A stretch of DNA of 64,000 nt from Myxocyprinus asiaticus (lineage: Eukaryota; Chordata; Actinopteri; Cypriniformes; Catostomidae): the NCBI RefSeq assembly GCF_019703515.2, contig NC_059372.1, positions 14,103,492-14,167,491 of the forward strand. Reading direction: 5' to 3'. Shown here one piece after another: positions 1 to 11,299 of the stretch. Numbering within the stretch: position 1 is the first letter of the stretch; each line of letters starts with the position of its first letter. The notes beneath the pieces are model-generated. The model was not told the origin of the DNA and did not search any database. It worked only from the letters and a program-made list of their open reading frames with translations. The position numbers and the translations under genes were made by a program.

Positions 1-383
1 CCCTTGTTTTGGTGTAATTGCTAGTCCCAGCATGCCCGCACACCTGCAAGAGCAAATGTGATTTATTCATCAATTCAGTTGTAGAGGTTTATACATTACA
101 AAGGATAAACAATTTCCTCATGGTGTCCTTTATTGTAAATTATTCAATAGGTTAAACTTTAATAATAGATAAATTCTACTGTCTCTGTAAATAGCTTGTA
201 AATGTCACACGCGCTGTATTACGATGCCATGTTTAACCAGCATGTTTTTCATCACCTCAGTTGCCCGATTATCACCTGTGTGCAAAAAGAGCATCGCTTT
301 CTATCAAATAGTCACTTGTTCGGAGAGTATAAGCAAGCACAGAATCATTTTAAAGGTTATTCTGTGTTTAAGTTTCAACGAGT

Positions 384-540
384 GTTTGGGGAGCTACTTT
401 GAAAAGCTCACTAGCTACAAACCACACAGAATCTAAATAAGTTAAACTACAGCTTTTATAAAGTAGTAAGCTACACTACAAGATACTAAAAAGTAATAGC
501 TAAATACATTAAAGCTATTTAAGGGGCAATATCTTATTAA
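384..540 (+). repeat. Fragment of hAT-like MITE (TTTGGGGAGCTACTTTGAAA family)
   Basis: The stretch opens with a terminus-like GTGTTTGGGGAGCTACTTTG and continues with runs of AGCTACACTACAAGATACT type. Two other partial copies of the same wording lie at about 33551-33710 and 35576-35760, so it is a dispersed repeat. The TGTTGGGGA-type end is usual for non-autonomous hAT elements of fish (family knowledge). The far end is not visible and no target duplication was found. Confidence 0.5.
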
Positions 541-599
541 ATGTAAACTGTGATAGAATTAAATGAAAGCTTGCTCAATGTGGCATATGTTTATGCTAG

Positions 600-830
600 A
601 ACTTCTCTCATAGCATTCATGAATGCAAACAAACGCTATAACGATTAAACAAAACAATGCTAAAAACAAAACATTGCAACATGAACATCGATAGCCACTA
701 TGAATGAGCTTCTCTGTTAGTGCTCATGAACGCACCATAAAACAACGCTAAAAACAAAAAATGCAACATGAACATGCGAGCCACTGTAAACGATCTCCTC
801 TTGTAGCGCTCATGAAGGCACAACAAACCA
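600..830. repeat. Diverged tandem repeat, ~88-base unit, two copies plus a part
   Basis: Successive units share GCTAAAAACAAAA, GCAACATGAACAT, AGCCACT and then TGCTCATGAACGCAC (or GCGCTCATGAAGGCAC). One copy runs from about 650 to 735, the next from about 740 to 825, and a partial relative with CATTCATGAATGCA precedes them near 610. No open frame of note; a degenerate minisatellite or duplicated transposon fragment. Confidence 0.6.
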
Positions 831-842
831 TGTTTACATTTT

Positions 843-1112
843 CACTTTAAAATCATATGCCTTCAGAAGACTTGGAATATGACACACAAGTCCCCTGGAC
901 TACTTTTATGATACTTTTGGGTCATTTTTTAAGCTCTAAGCTTAAAAAGGTGTGGCGCTATCCTGCCATTGTATTGAATATACGGACCGATGTATCCATT
1001 AAAACATATTTTGTTTTCCACATAAGAAAGAAAGTCATACGGATTTGGAATGACATGAGGGTGAGTAAATTATGACAGAATTTTCATTTTTGTGTGAGCT
1101 ATTCTTTTAAAT
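843..1112 (-). repeat. Truncated MITE of the GATAGTTCACCC foldback family
   Basis: It contains the family's CTTCAGAAGAC block, a middle part with ATTTTTTAAGCTC, and the family terminus GGGTGAGTAAATTATGACAG with GAATTTTCATTTTTGTGTGA. Related copies occur at 4684, 6540, 23378, 28505, 32354, 41920, 49134 and 51762. One terminus is missing here. Non-coding; the short frame across it is incidental. Confidence 0.6.
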
Positions 1113-3380
1113 TAGTAGTGTAACTTTGGTTTTGACTCTTAACTTCCTCAGTATCTCAGTAAAATTCTCTGTGACCTTATTTAGTATCTGAAGGACACGT
1201 AAGCAGGATTTGACATTGACCACACTGCCTTGACCTCTTGTTTAAGAGGGGACTATGGGAATTCTGGAAATAAGCCTATTAGGATAGTCACTGTACAAAT
1301 GTGTCTCTGCTCTCCATGATAAATGTCCTAGATCAGGTTGATGACACTCAGACACACAGGGAGAAAGCTATTTTTGGAGTGTGCCAATGGGATATAGGAA
1401 ATTACAACCCTACTTACACAGATATAGGTCTCTCCCCTCCCATTCCAAACATAATGTTGTGCATAAAAAATAAAAAGTAAAAAATAAATAAAAAAAAATC
1501 CTAAATCCCAATATACTGCTCAATTATGTGTCCCAAGAACACCAAACACATCCATTTAGATGTCTAATTTATGTGATCCAGAGCACTGGCTGTCATAAAT
1601 GTGTTGATTGTCTGGTGTCTGTTGGAGTGTGATTATTATTGTCTGGTTCACTGAAGCCAAGGAAGCGCCAGGATGTATGTTTATGTATATTTGGTCATTA
1701 CCGAAAGTGACAGCTCCATGCTAGCACAGATTTAACAACACACAGACAAATGAAACATAAATGCCCACCTTCTTATTTGCAGTCTGAACTCATGGATCTG
1801 TCGTTTCCAAATAACCATTAACTCAGAGTCTTTGGAGAGATTTTCTCATTTATTTTCTCTGTTTTAATGGGAACTTTCTATCTCACTCGCTCGCTCACTC
1901 GCTCTCTTCCTCTTGAGCTCAGCTGAGTCAATCACAACATCATTTGAAGTGGATAGTTCATTCAGCAATGCAAATTGGAAAATGAAGTGAGCTCTTTAAA
2001 AATGTCACAATAAGCACCATTCATGTCATCAGTGACAATCAGCATTTAAAGTTAATACTAAAAGAGTAGTCAACAAATGTTTACATATTTTAACATTTAC
2101 TTTGTGTGAAAATTCACAACAAAAAGATGGCTTGTTTAATTACATTTTAAAGGGTACAAAAAATTATGCTTCAAACTGTCAGGATCTGAGTTTAGACGAT
2201 GTATTTCAATTCAAATTTGTATGTGTTCAATATAGATTAACAGAATTAATGGTAATGTGTGTAATTTTTTCAGTGTTATAATAATATTTTCTCCTATCCC
2301 AGTATGATGTGCAGAGAAAGCAAACCATTTGAAGGGTTATTTCCCTTAAAAGTGTAAAACACTGTGGCACTTTTGAGCTTCCCGACAGCCCGATACAGCA
2401 ACATTGGCTCAACCAATGGCGTGAGTTTGAGGTAGACTATCTGTTTGTTTAACCAATGGAAGACAGGGTTCAGGAAACCTGTTGGAATTTTTTGGAATTT
2501 CCTTGGTGACACTGGTGGCCCAAAAATAATATGCTTCACCTTTCTAGAAGAACAAAAAAAGACAAAAGTCACACAAAAGCAAGACTTAATGGGCTGGTTT
2601 CCCCACAGCTTTCTGCCTTTTGATTGATTGGCTTTTTCAGCTTGGATTTGGTTTGAGAAGGGTGGGTGGTTGACAGCAATCACTGCACAATTTTCACAAC
2701 TGATCGATTACCATGTCAGTAGAGTTGCAGTTCACATTTTGTCATTATGACAAGCTAAATATATCACAGAAATTTATTAAAAATCTGCACGGTTTTGATT
2801 CTGTTCCAGCAGTTTTTCCACATCAAACTTCCTCAAGTTAGAATGGACTGTGTTCATACCATACTGGAGTCCACATGAACCATATCCCAGACCACTGTTT
2901 CAAACAGACTCTTTGGAATTTGCTTGTACCCACCTGCTTTTTTATGTCAAATGGACTTGGGTCCGCACCAATCGCTCTAGTGTGAAATCGCCCTTAGAGA
3001 TTAGTGTTTGGAAATACTAATTTAGCCTATTTTAAGGCCACAAAACAAACTTGAGGCCAAAGTATTCTAGGAGATGGGATATTGCTTTGTCAGCTCACTT
3101 CTGCAGTACCCATGTAATTCCCCATGTCTCCTCTCTTTCCTCCAAATAGTCGCCTGAGGCCTCCTGCTGAGACATTCTCCAACTGACAGCTTGCAGATCC
3201 CATCTCTGTGATTAAGCATGGAATTCATTGCTCTTTGGAGTCGCATAAAAGCTGTATTACAATCATAAAGAATTTTAGCACTTCCTCTCAGTTTTCATCC
3301 ACCGTTTAATGCAAACAGCGGCAGCTAGAACTTCTGAGTGGATCGTCAGCAGGTTCCTCCTGATTGTTTCCAGGTTTATT
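1113..3380. other. AT-rich non-coding stretch
   Basis: No convincing exon or complete element. Visible features are an A-rich run at 1466-1499, a CTCGCTCACTCGCTCTCTTCC run near 1885-1910, and a transposon-like stretch from about 2794 to 2997 that ends in GTGTGAAATCGCCCTTA, a wording seen at fish MITE ends. A 129-codon frame on the minus strand near 2294-2683 has no recognisable domain and is judged chance. Confidence 0.4.
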
Positions 3381-3384
3381 CACT

Positions 3385-3394
3385 ATAATTATTT

Positions 3395-3425
<31 letters not shown>

Positions 3426-3428
3426 TTT
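3385..3428. repeat. (ATTT)n microsatellite
   Basis: About ten uninterrupted ATTT units, followed by a T run. Confidence 0.9.
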
Positions 3429-3930
3429 TTTGTTACTTAGTATTCTCATTGTTTGATAGTGATCAAGGCAACAGGACAATTATACACAAGATATGACTCA
3501 AAATATGCAAATATTTGAATCTGCTCTACATTAGTAAGTTAAAACTCTTTCCATTATAAAAATGTATCATGCTAACCATATTTTCTTCCAAAATACCATA
3601 GACAACATTTTTGTTGCAACTGTAGTAACATAAATTATTATGGGATCTTTAAACAGTGTGAGAAGCTTTCAGAGACTTTTCTGCATTTTTATTTTTAATT
3701 TCTTTAATAACGACAATGCTGGCTAATATCAAGTTAGACTGTAAAAAATTTAAACCCACTAAAATGAAATTTTAAATGTTGCCTTAATGTTTAAATAAAA
3801 TCTAAATGGTTTCATTGTACTTTTCGTTGTCAACCACTTTGAAATTACTTTCTAATGAAGAAATTCCAGGGAACTCAAAAGTGAAGTAGAAATGATTGCA
3901 CAAGCAATATGTAGTTAAATGTATAAATTG

Positions 3931-4347
3931 TTTTATTTTTTTATCCCCTTTTCTCCCATTTTGGAATGCCCAATTCCCACTACTTAGTAGGTCCTTGTGG
4001 TGGCACAGTTACTTACCTCAATCCGGGAGGCAGAGGACAAGTCTCAGTTGCCTCTGCTTCTGAGACTGTCAATCCATGCATCTTATCACGTGGCTCATTG
4101 TGCATGACACATTGTGGAGACTCCGCACATGGAGGTTCATGCTACTCTCCGCAATCCACGCACAACTTGCCACACCACTAATCGCGACCATGAGGAGGTT
4201 ACCCCATGTGACTCTACCCTCCCTAGCAACTGGGCCAAATTGGTTGCTTAGGAGACCTGGCTGGAGTCACTCAGCACACCCTGGATTCGAACTTGCGACT
4301 CCAGGGGTGGTAGTAAGCGTCAATACTCACTGAGCTACCCAGGCCCC
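3931..4347 (-). mobile_element. tRNA-derived SINE
   Basis: Read on the minus strand from 4347, the element begins GGGGCCTGGGTAGCTCAGTG. It carries an A-box-like TAGCTCAGTGAGTA (plus positions 4324-4337) and a B-box-like AGTTCGAATCC (4283-4293), spaced as in a tRNA. The other end is an A-rich tail, GGGGATAAAAAAATAAAA on that strand. About 417 bases is typical of tRNA-headed fish SINEs. The head has extra bases and mismatched stems, so it is a SINE promoter and not a tRNA gene. The body is non-coding. SINEs are moved by a partner LINE; the partner is not identified here. Confidence 0.85.
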
Positions 4348-4683
4348 TACATTTATTTTAATAATCAGAATAAACAATTATTCCACCAAGTAATATAGGA
4401 CATTAGCCTAAATATAGGCTTTTTACGAATGCAAGCAACTTTTCAACTGGTTGATTTAATATTGAATGTGCCCTCACAGGTGTGTTTATCTGCATTTTAC
4501 AATGGCTTTGAATATTAGCTCATCCAATCAGATTTTTCAAGAAAGATCTATCCATTTTATCAAACTAAAACTGTATTAACTCTGGTACTTTTGCAGAAAC
4601 TATTACTGTAAAAATGTCCATAATTTTGAAGGTAAAGGATATAAAAATGCCACATTAAAAAAAAAAAAAAAAAAAAAAAAACT

Positions 4684-4940
4684 TTAAAGGGGTAGTTCAC
4701 CCAAAAATGTAAATTCTCTTGTCATTTACTCTCCCTTATGCATCCAGATGTGTATGACATTCTTTCTTCTGCTGAACACGAACAAAGATTTCTAGAAGAA
4801 AATTTCAACTCTGTAGGTCCTCACAATGCAAGGCAATGGGTTAAATATTGATCTGTTTCACACCTAACATATCGCTTATGAAGATATGGATTTAACCACT
4901 TATGGATTACTTTTATGTTACCTTTATGTCCATTTAGAGC
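4684..4940 (+). repeat. MITE of the GATAGTTCACCC family, truncated on the right
   Basis: It starts TTAAAGGGGTAGTTCACCC and continues with family blocks TGTGTATGACATTCTTTCTT, GAACACGAACAAAGATTT and AACTCTGTAGGTCC, then the inner GGATTACTTTTATG. The second inverted arm is missing. An A run of about 24 precedes it at 4657-4680. Confidence 0.7.
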
Positions 4941-6539
4941 TTAAAATTTTTGGTAATATATATTTTTTATTTTGTAAAATATAATTTTTAAACATAATTA
5001 ATAGTAAAAATTAATGTTATGTACTTTTTTAACAAGAGAATGTACTTTTTATGGTAAACTGTTATTCAAATAATGTTGAAAAACAACAATCGGGCATTCC
5101 GAGAAATTCCTTTGTAACCCATCACATTTCATTATATTTTTTGGGAATAGTTGTTTCTTCTTTTTTAAATATCAGTTATATACAATGAAGTGTTCTGTGT
5201 TATATTTTATTTTGTTTAGTTAATGTTTACTGCATTATTTTAGTATCACCTGTTACCCTGATTGTGTTTTGTGTTTGTGTGAGTAACACTGTCTCTACAT
5301 ATGTTTTAATTATTGCTCCTGGAAAGGCCATTTTTATTAACAATACATTTTAAAGTCAAAAACAGACTTTTATTGTTCCAGAAGGTACATATACCAAGTT
5401 TATAAATTGTAATAATATAAACGGTTGTACAGTACAGTTCGTAAAGCCTGAAACTTGATCACTGTATTTTTTACAGTAAATCTCTGGCAACCACAGTAGT
5501 TTAACATAAATTTAACTGAATCATTTTTTTACAGTGTATGGTTACCATAATATTTTAATGGTATCTCTCGGTACACTAAATTTAAGTCTACAAAAGTAAT
5601 CATGTTTTATTTAATTCTAGAATTCTAATCTCTTTCCATGAGTCATGATTGGCCTGAAGTGTTAGTATAATTCATAACTCTGTCTGCTTAGTATTAACTT
5701 ATTTTACAAATGACTGCATATGCTCCTGTCATCTTCTAAACCTCTAGCTGCTCAGTCCTAATGAGTCTGACATAGACCCGCAGGCACTTTATGAATGCCA
5801 GAGCTATAACAATAACTCTAATTATATTGTGTCTGTTGCCGTCAATGTACCACCATTCTAGACATGGTACCTTTACCTTGTGTCACCCTGATGTCCTCCC
5901 GTCATGTTCAGTGAAACACTGGATGAGTGTACTTTGCCTCACTGGAGCTTACATTCAGGTAATCAAGTAAGGATGCTATTCAGTGTCAAGAGTTTCAAAA
6001 TAACATGATGGGGTTTTTCTTAGGACCACCCAGTCAATGAAGTAAATGTTCACTTTTTCTCTCTTTCTCTTTCTCACTTTCACTTATTTATGTCTGTTGA
6101 TGTGATGGGTCAGAGGTCACTTTATTTGCTTTCTGACTGCAATGGTATTGGTTATATTTGGAATGGAATACTATCATACTGTATATACTGAATTCAGCCT
6201 AGTATTATTATTTTTATTTTAAAAAGCATGTTAAACAGTATGTATTTTTCAACAATGATTATTATTTATTTTTTTACAGTAGTATGCTAAATTGTTGTCA
6301 CATGACCTCATTTTGTGCATGTTTAATTGAGCGAGTGGTGTACATTTATCTCAGACATAAAACTTTAGTTTTTGTTTTTATTCCAAATTTGTGTAAAAAT
6401 TACTTAACTCTTTACATTTACATTTTTTATCCATTACGTCATTTGCTGTGCTAGATGGTGCAAGGAAGTGTAATCGAAATGAAATTCTTGATTTCCAAGG
6501 AGGCTGCTGATGTCAAGATTTATAGTGACATTTTTTTAC
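4941..6539. other. AT-rich non-coding stretch with MITE-like fragments
   Basis: No exon is supported. Around 5460-5550 lies ACAGTAAATCTCTGGCAACC followed by TTTTTTTACAGTGT, which resembles ends of common fish MITEs. The rest (5600-6500) looks like single-copy non-coding DNA. Confidence 0.35.
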
Positions 6540-6715
6540 ATTATGGTCTGTTCTCACTCAAAACCGACTGGATTGCTTCAGAAGACATGAATTAGACCAC
6601 TTGAGTCATATGGATGACTTTTACGCTGCCTTAATGTGCTTTTTGGAGCTTTATTTTTTATTTTTTTGTCACCATTCACTTGCATTATATGGACCTATAG
6701 AGCTGAGATATTCTT
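6540..6715 (-). repeat. Left half of a MITE split by a LINE
   Basis: The run GGTCTGTTCTCACTCAAAAC ... GCTTCAGAAGACATGAATTA ... ACCATTCACTTGCATTATAT ... AGAGCTGAGATATTCTT is the inner and left part of the GATAGTTCACCC family. It stops exactly where LINE sequence begins and resumes beyond the LINE at about 9346, which shows that the LINE inserted into it. Confidence 0.75.
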
Positions 6716-6853
6716 CCTACTAGGACTCATTTAACATACAACAATGACAAACCATAGTTTACAGCAAAACTCAGGCAGCTTCATCAGGCCAAAGAGGATG
6801 CTTACTGAAGTGGGGATAAAATCTTGTACAATTAGGCAAAATACAGACTGACA

Positions 6854-8306
6854 GTGGAGATTAGAGTGGCTAAAAAAAGCTATTCTGAAAAGGTGAAAAA
6901 ACAGTTTCCAGCTAATGACCCTGCATCAGTGTGGAGAAGCCTGAAAGACTTTACCAACTACAAGACACCATCCCCCAACACTGTAGTGAATCAAAAACTG
7001 GCTGACGACCTGATTGTGTTTTACTGTAGATTCGAAAAGCCCAGTCTCACAACCCACACCCGCTCCTACTTTCACTGCACACAAATATTTACACCTCCTG
7101 CCACCACCCTCCTCCCCTCTCCTGCTACTCAACATGCACTTAAGATCTGTGAAATTGATGTGTGCCGGGTCTTCCAGAAACAGAAGACAAGAAAAGCACA
7201 GGGCCCAGATGGTGTTTCACACACTTGTCTAAAATCCTGTGCTGACCAGCTGGCCCCCATCTTCACACAAATCTTTAACAGATCACTGGAGCAGTGTGAA
7301 ATTTGCTGCTGCTTCAAATGCTCCACAATCATCCCCGTCCCAAAGAAACCCAAGATCAAAGGACTTAATGACTACAGACCGATTGCTCTGACATCTGTGG
7401 TCATGAAGTCATTTGAGAGACTGGTGTTGTCCCACCTGAAGGACATCACTGAACCCTTTCTGGATCCCCTTCAATTTGCTTATAGAGCAAACAGGTCTGT
7501 GGATGGTGCAGTCAATATGGGACTGCATTACTTACGTCAACATCTAGACAGACCAGGGACTTAACACAGCTCTCTGTTCCCGGCTTTATCTGTTAGTGGA
7601 TCACCAGCTTTCTGACGACAAGCAGCAGCAAGTGAGAATGGGGAAATTCACCTCCAGCACATGTACAATCAGCACTGGTGCCCCGCAGTGATGTATGCTT
7701 TCCCCACTATTTTTATCCCTCTACACAAATGACTGCACTGCCAAGGACCCCTCTGTTAAGGTCCTGAAGTTTGCAGATGGCACTACAGTCATTGGCCTCA
7801 TCCACAATGTCAATGAGTCTGCATGCAGAAGGGAGGTTGAACAGCTGGCCGTCTGGTGCAGTAAAAACAACCTGGATCTGAACACGCTTAAAACAGTAGA
7901 GATGATAGTGGACTTTAGGAGGAACACCCCAACATTAACCCCACTCACCATTCTGAACAGTACTGTGGCAGCAGTAGAGTCATTCAGGTTCCTGGACACT
8001 ACCATCTCACAGGACCTGAAGTGGGAGACCCACATTGACTCCTCTGTCCTCTGCACTTCTATAACTGTTTGGTTTGGTTCAGCTACGAAGTCAGACATCA
8101 GAAGACTTCAAAGGATAGTTCGGACTACCCTGCTAGAACTGTACACATCCAGAGAGATGAAAAGGGCTGGTAAAATCACTCTTAACCCCATTCATCCAGC
8201 ACACTTCCTCTTCGAACTGTTACCCTCTGGCTGGTGCTACAGAGCACTGAGCACCAGAAGAGCCAGGCACAGGAACAGTTTTTCCCTCAGGCCATCCACC
8301 TCATAA
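6854..8306 (+). pseudogene. LINE reverse transcriptase remnant
   Basis: Two open pieces encode it. 6854-7564 (236 codons) carries the linker after the endonuclease and the RT N-terminal motifs: GPDGVSHTCLK, then [19 protein letters not shown], then [19 protein letters not shown]. 7695-8306 carries MLSPLFLSLYTNDC and then VLKFADGTTVIGLI, where the catalytic F-A-D-D box reads FADG, so the second aspartate is lost. The palm segment with the first catalytic aspartate (a VDFSSAFN-type motif in relatives) is deleted between the pieces, around 7560-7600. A further deletion joins DSSVLCTSITVWFGSATKSD. The protein would be inactive. Reading frame and direction match the element's tail. Confidence 0.85.
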
Positions 8307-8352
8307 ATAGTTAAAACTGCCCCCAAATATTTTCCTTTGGTCAATACAACTA

Positions 8353-8939
8353 TGATGAGGAGGAGGGCGGGGCCGGGCCGTGATTACGCACGCCCAGCCC
8401 CCAATCGGGCTAATCAGCTGAGGAGAGGGATAAGTGCAGCGGAATGCGGCAGTTCAGGAGAGAGCGGAATAACCTGGTTTGTTGTCGCCCCCAGTCCTCA
8501 GCCACTCCCCAACCTCTGGCGGACGACAACCACTCCTCCCCGGGCAGACCGGAGCAAGTCCTCCGACCCCTGACAGATGGAATGCCCCTCCATATTTTGG
8601 CGGCCGTTAGAGAGCCCCTCCACCCCTGGCAGCGACTCCTCCGTCCCCTGGCGGACAGCTGTAGCTGCTCCTTTGCGTTGGCTGGTAGTGGCGAGGACTC
8701 CATGACCAATGTAACAGGGTTGCAATGGGAAAGGAGGAGGCGGGAACTGGCCGAACAATCAGAGTAATATTTTAATAAGAACTTCAACAAAAAGACACAA
8801 ACACACATGGCAGCTGCATGTGGCTCTCTCTCTCCCGAACTGACACATTCCGCTGCACTTATCTCTCTCCTCAGCTGATTAGCCCGATTGGGGTCCAGGT
8901 GTGCATAGTCACGGCCCGGCCCCATCCTCCTCCTCATCA
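8353..8939 (-). mobile_element. Small LTR-derived element with inverted ends (TRIM-like)
   Basis: On the minus strand, 8939-8710 reads as a 230-base LTR-like unit starting TGATGAGGAGG and ending CCCTGTTACA. An internal GC-rich part (8709-8466) follows, and then an inverted copy of the first ~110 bases of the LTR (8465-8353, ending CCTCCTCATCA). The ends therefore fold back as an inverted repeat of about 110 bases. The LTR and internal segments match the element at 63204-64000 (shared GTAACAGGGT, AGGAGGCGGGAACTGGC, GGCGAGGACT). It lies inside the LINE 3' region, whose sequence continues on both sides (TCAATACAAC and CAACCATGTGCAATATT). Frames of up to 181 codons inside it are GC-rich and without recognisable domains. 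Confidence 0.7.
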
Positions 8940-9345
8940 CAACAACCATGTGCAATATTCAATCCATCCATTCCTACTTATATCCATATTTCATTTATAT
9001 TCTTTAACATATCCTACCTCTTCTTCAGTACATTACATCACCTGCACATAACTGTATATCTATATTTAAAATATTGTAACAACGTTATTGCGCTATTGTA
9101 TATTTCTCTTTTTTTTATCTGTTATATCGTATTTTTTTTTTTGTTTTTTGTTTTTTTGAATGTCACTATAGGTATATATGTTTAAATGTATATGTTTGTA
9201 TGAATGTATATATGTTGCATTCTCTTGCAATGGAAGCTTCTGACATCATGACAAATTCCTTGTGTGTAAGCATACTTGGCATCATGACAAATTCCTTGTG
9301 TGTGTAAGCATACTTGGCAATAAAGTTCATTCTGATTCTGATTCT

Positions 9346-9450
9346 AAAAATCTTTATTTGTGTTCTTCAGAAGAAAGAAATACACATTTGTGATGGCATG
9401 AGGGTAAAATAGGAGTAAATTGATCATGATGCTCTACCCTTTAAGCTACA
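9346..9450 (-). repeat. Right half of the MITE split by the LINE
   Basis: It resumes with AAAAATCTTTATTTGTGTTC and TTCAGAAGAAAGAAATACAC and ends GGCATGAGGGTAAAATAGGA ... CTCTACCCTTTAA, the terminal arm of the same MITE family as 6540-6715. Confidence 0.75.
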
Positions 9451-10579
9451 GAAACATCTTGAAAATCTTTAATACAGGAGACTCAATATTTTTGTTGCTA
9501 AGTGCTTGTGATTAGTGGATTGACAAGAGTAATTTATTTAGTAGGACTCTGATAACCAGATTTGCTGTGGCTTTCCCATTTAATTGTTTTTAGATGCCTT
9601 TGTATGCTAACAATATCGCATGCCTGTCTGCAGTAGAAGTATTTTTAGCACTGAATAAAAGAGATAAACATTTGTGGATACGGTGGGATAAAAGCATCTT
9701 TGCATTGAAGGAGGCAACCTCATAAATCTGACAGGGGTCACAGACTAATCTAATCCATCTCACTGTATTTACGTTAATGTATTTAGACTCTTCTCAGAAA
9801 GCATCTAGCGTGATGTGCAGAGCAAATGTCAATTGGTGCCATATAATGTTATAATGTCTTGTGATGTCAGGGTAGTTATCTCTCTAAATATTTGATCAAG
9901 TTAAAGTGGCTAACTGCAAAATAGCTGCTGCTGGTTTTAGCTTTTTTGTCAACTTTGATGGATGAAAAACACAGAGCTGAAGACATTTTATTGCACTAAA
10001 GATCAAGGGAGGTCAGCTTGTGCAGTTATTCACTTTTTGACTTTTAGCACTCAGTCTCTCTCTCTCTCTTTGGCTCTTTGGTAGAAGGTCCACTGTGGCA
10101 GTAAAGAAATTGGAAACTGTGACTCACTGATAAGGAGCACAATTGGGGGCCAGTCTGACTGCTGTCAGACTGAATGTACTGTCTGAGGCAAAGACAAGAG
10201 AAAAAGAGAAAAGAACATGTCATGTACTTCCAGAGTTTCTCAAACTTATCGGGTAGATTTTGTAATCGTCCGATTTTGGACTTGTTTGCCCTTAATACCT
10301 TCATCTAAGAGTGTTACTACTGGCCCTGTTATAAGCCCCAGTGAGCTGCCTACTGTCTACGTAAACTGCAACCTTCTAAGGGGCCATTCAAACCAAATTA
10401 ATTTTTTGTGTCTGTCTCTGCTGTTTTTCTATGTAAACATGCACTAGACAAACATCTTTTACCACTGCACCACATCTTCCTTTTTTAGCATCTTGCAAAG
10501 GAGCACCACATTTTTTGGCCACTGTGTTACATTAAAAAGAACTTTAACTGTTCTATTCATTGTGCTACATCTAGATTTT
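9451..10579. other. Non-coding stretch without recognised element
   Basis: Looks single-copy; includes a short (CT)n run at 10051-10069. Frames of 76-86 codons have no recognisable domain. Confidence 0.4.
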
Positions 10580-10584
10580 TTTTT

Positions 10585-11161
10585 TCAGCACAAGAACGCA
10601 TTCGGTCTGAATGGATCTGTTTCTGAGTTAACATTTTGAACGGGCGTTTTGCAAGCGTGCGATTCAAGCATCTCAAATCTAAAATGGGTCAAAGCCCGGC
10701 ATAATTTTTTGGAACGAGAAAATAGTGGCTGTAAAACCCTTTGTGGGCATGGCATTCTGGAACAATCTCTAGTGCGTTTTTTGCGAGGAGATTGTGAATT
10801 TCTGCCCGTAACAGCGGCACGTCTCGTGATGGAACTGTGGACAGTAGAATGCCTTGAAGCAAGGTGGCCAGCATGCAAACTGGATCGTATAACCGTGTTC
10901 GATTGTTTTTTTGCACCCAATCAGACACACACGTGAGAACTTGTCATATGTCCGGGAAAGGAGAAGCGGGTGCATTGGTTCACTCATTATAGGAGATAAA
11001 GTGCCGCTCACCATAGGGAAGCGATCGTGCATAGTGTGTGGGTATGAGAAGCGTGAAGAGAAATTGAGCCATTTATTTGAGAATGTATGTGCGTCTCGTG
11101 CAGCCGCAACGAGCGCTTTTCTCTTTACTTTTTGAAAGCATTTTATATTTGTACACAACAC
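10585..11161 (-). pseudogene. DIRS reverse transcriptase N-terminal remnant
   Basis: Pieces in different frames read LRAEIHNLLAKNALEIVPE, then HKGFYSHYFLVPKNYAGL, then ALTHFRFEMLES, matching the RT entry region of DIRS elements (E-VP ... GFYS-YF-VPKK ... LR-ILDLR). The preceding segment, with KKTIEHGYTIQFA, matches the 44.7-kb copy. At least two frame changes are needed and the catalytic palm is absent. Confidence 0.75.
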
Positions 11162-11299
11162 ACAGAAACAACATTTTGCATAATATCCCGGTCCCGATGA
11201 ACTTCGGAGGGGAGGGGGAGTGGAACAGCATGTGTGTCAAACCGAGCTTTCTTCAGATGTGGGCTGAGAAGTGGGCTCCAGATTCCTCTTCACAGCGTT

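Larger units (their letters stand above)
6716..9345 (+). mobile_element. 5'-truncated non-LTR retrotransposon (LINE, CR1/L2 group)
   Basis: The element begins CCTACTAGGACTCATTTAAC, which aligns with the start of the second copy's visible coding region on the minus strand near 59390. It ends in an AATAAAGTTCATTCTGATTC tail built of TGATTC units. The wording of its reverse transcriptase ([19 protein letters not shown]) fits the CR1/L2 group of fish LINEs, Rex1- or Maui-like; the exact clade is uncertain. A 3' UTR segment of about 35 bases (GACATCATGACAAATTCC onwards) is duplicated in tandem at 9240-9320. A second, foldback element interrupts the 3' region at 8353-8939. The 5' part of the ORF, where an endonuclease would lie, is missing. 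Confidence 0.85.

Noticed and set aside
4283..4347. tRNA-like sequence with A and B boxes
   Set aside because: Extra bases and mismatched stems, and it heads a 417-base SINE with an A-rich tail, so it is a SINE promoter and not a tRNA gene.
8410..8955. 181-codon minus-strand frame
   Set aside because: GC-rich interior of the LTR-derived foldback; no domain, and overlapping frames exist on both strands.
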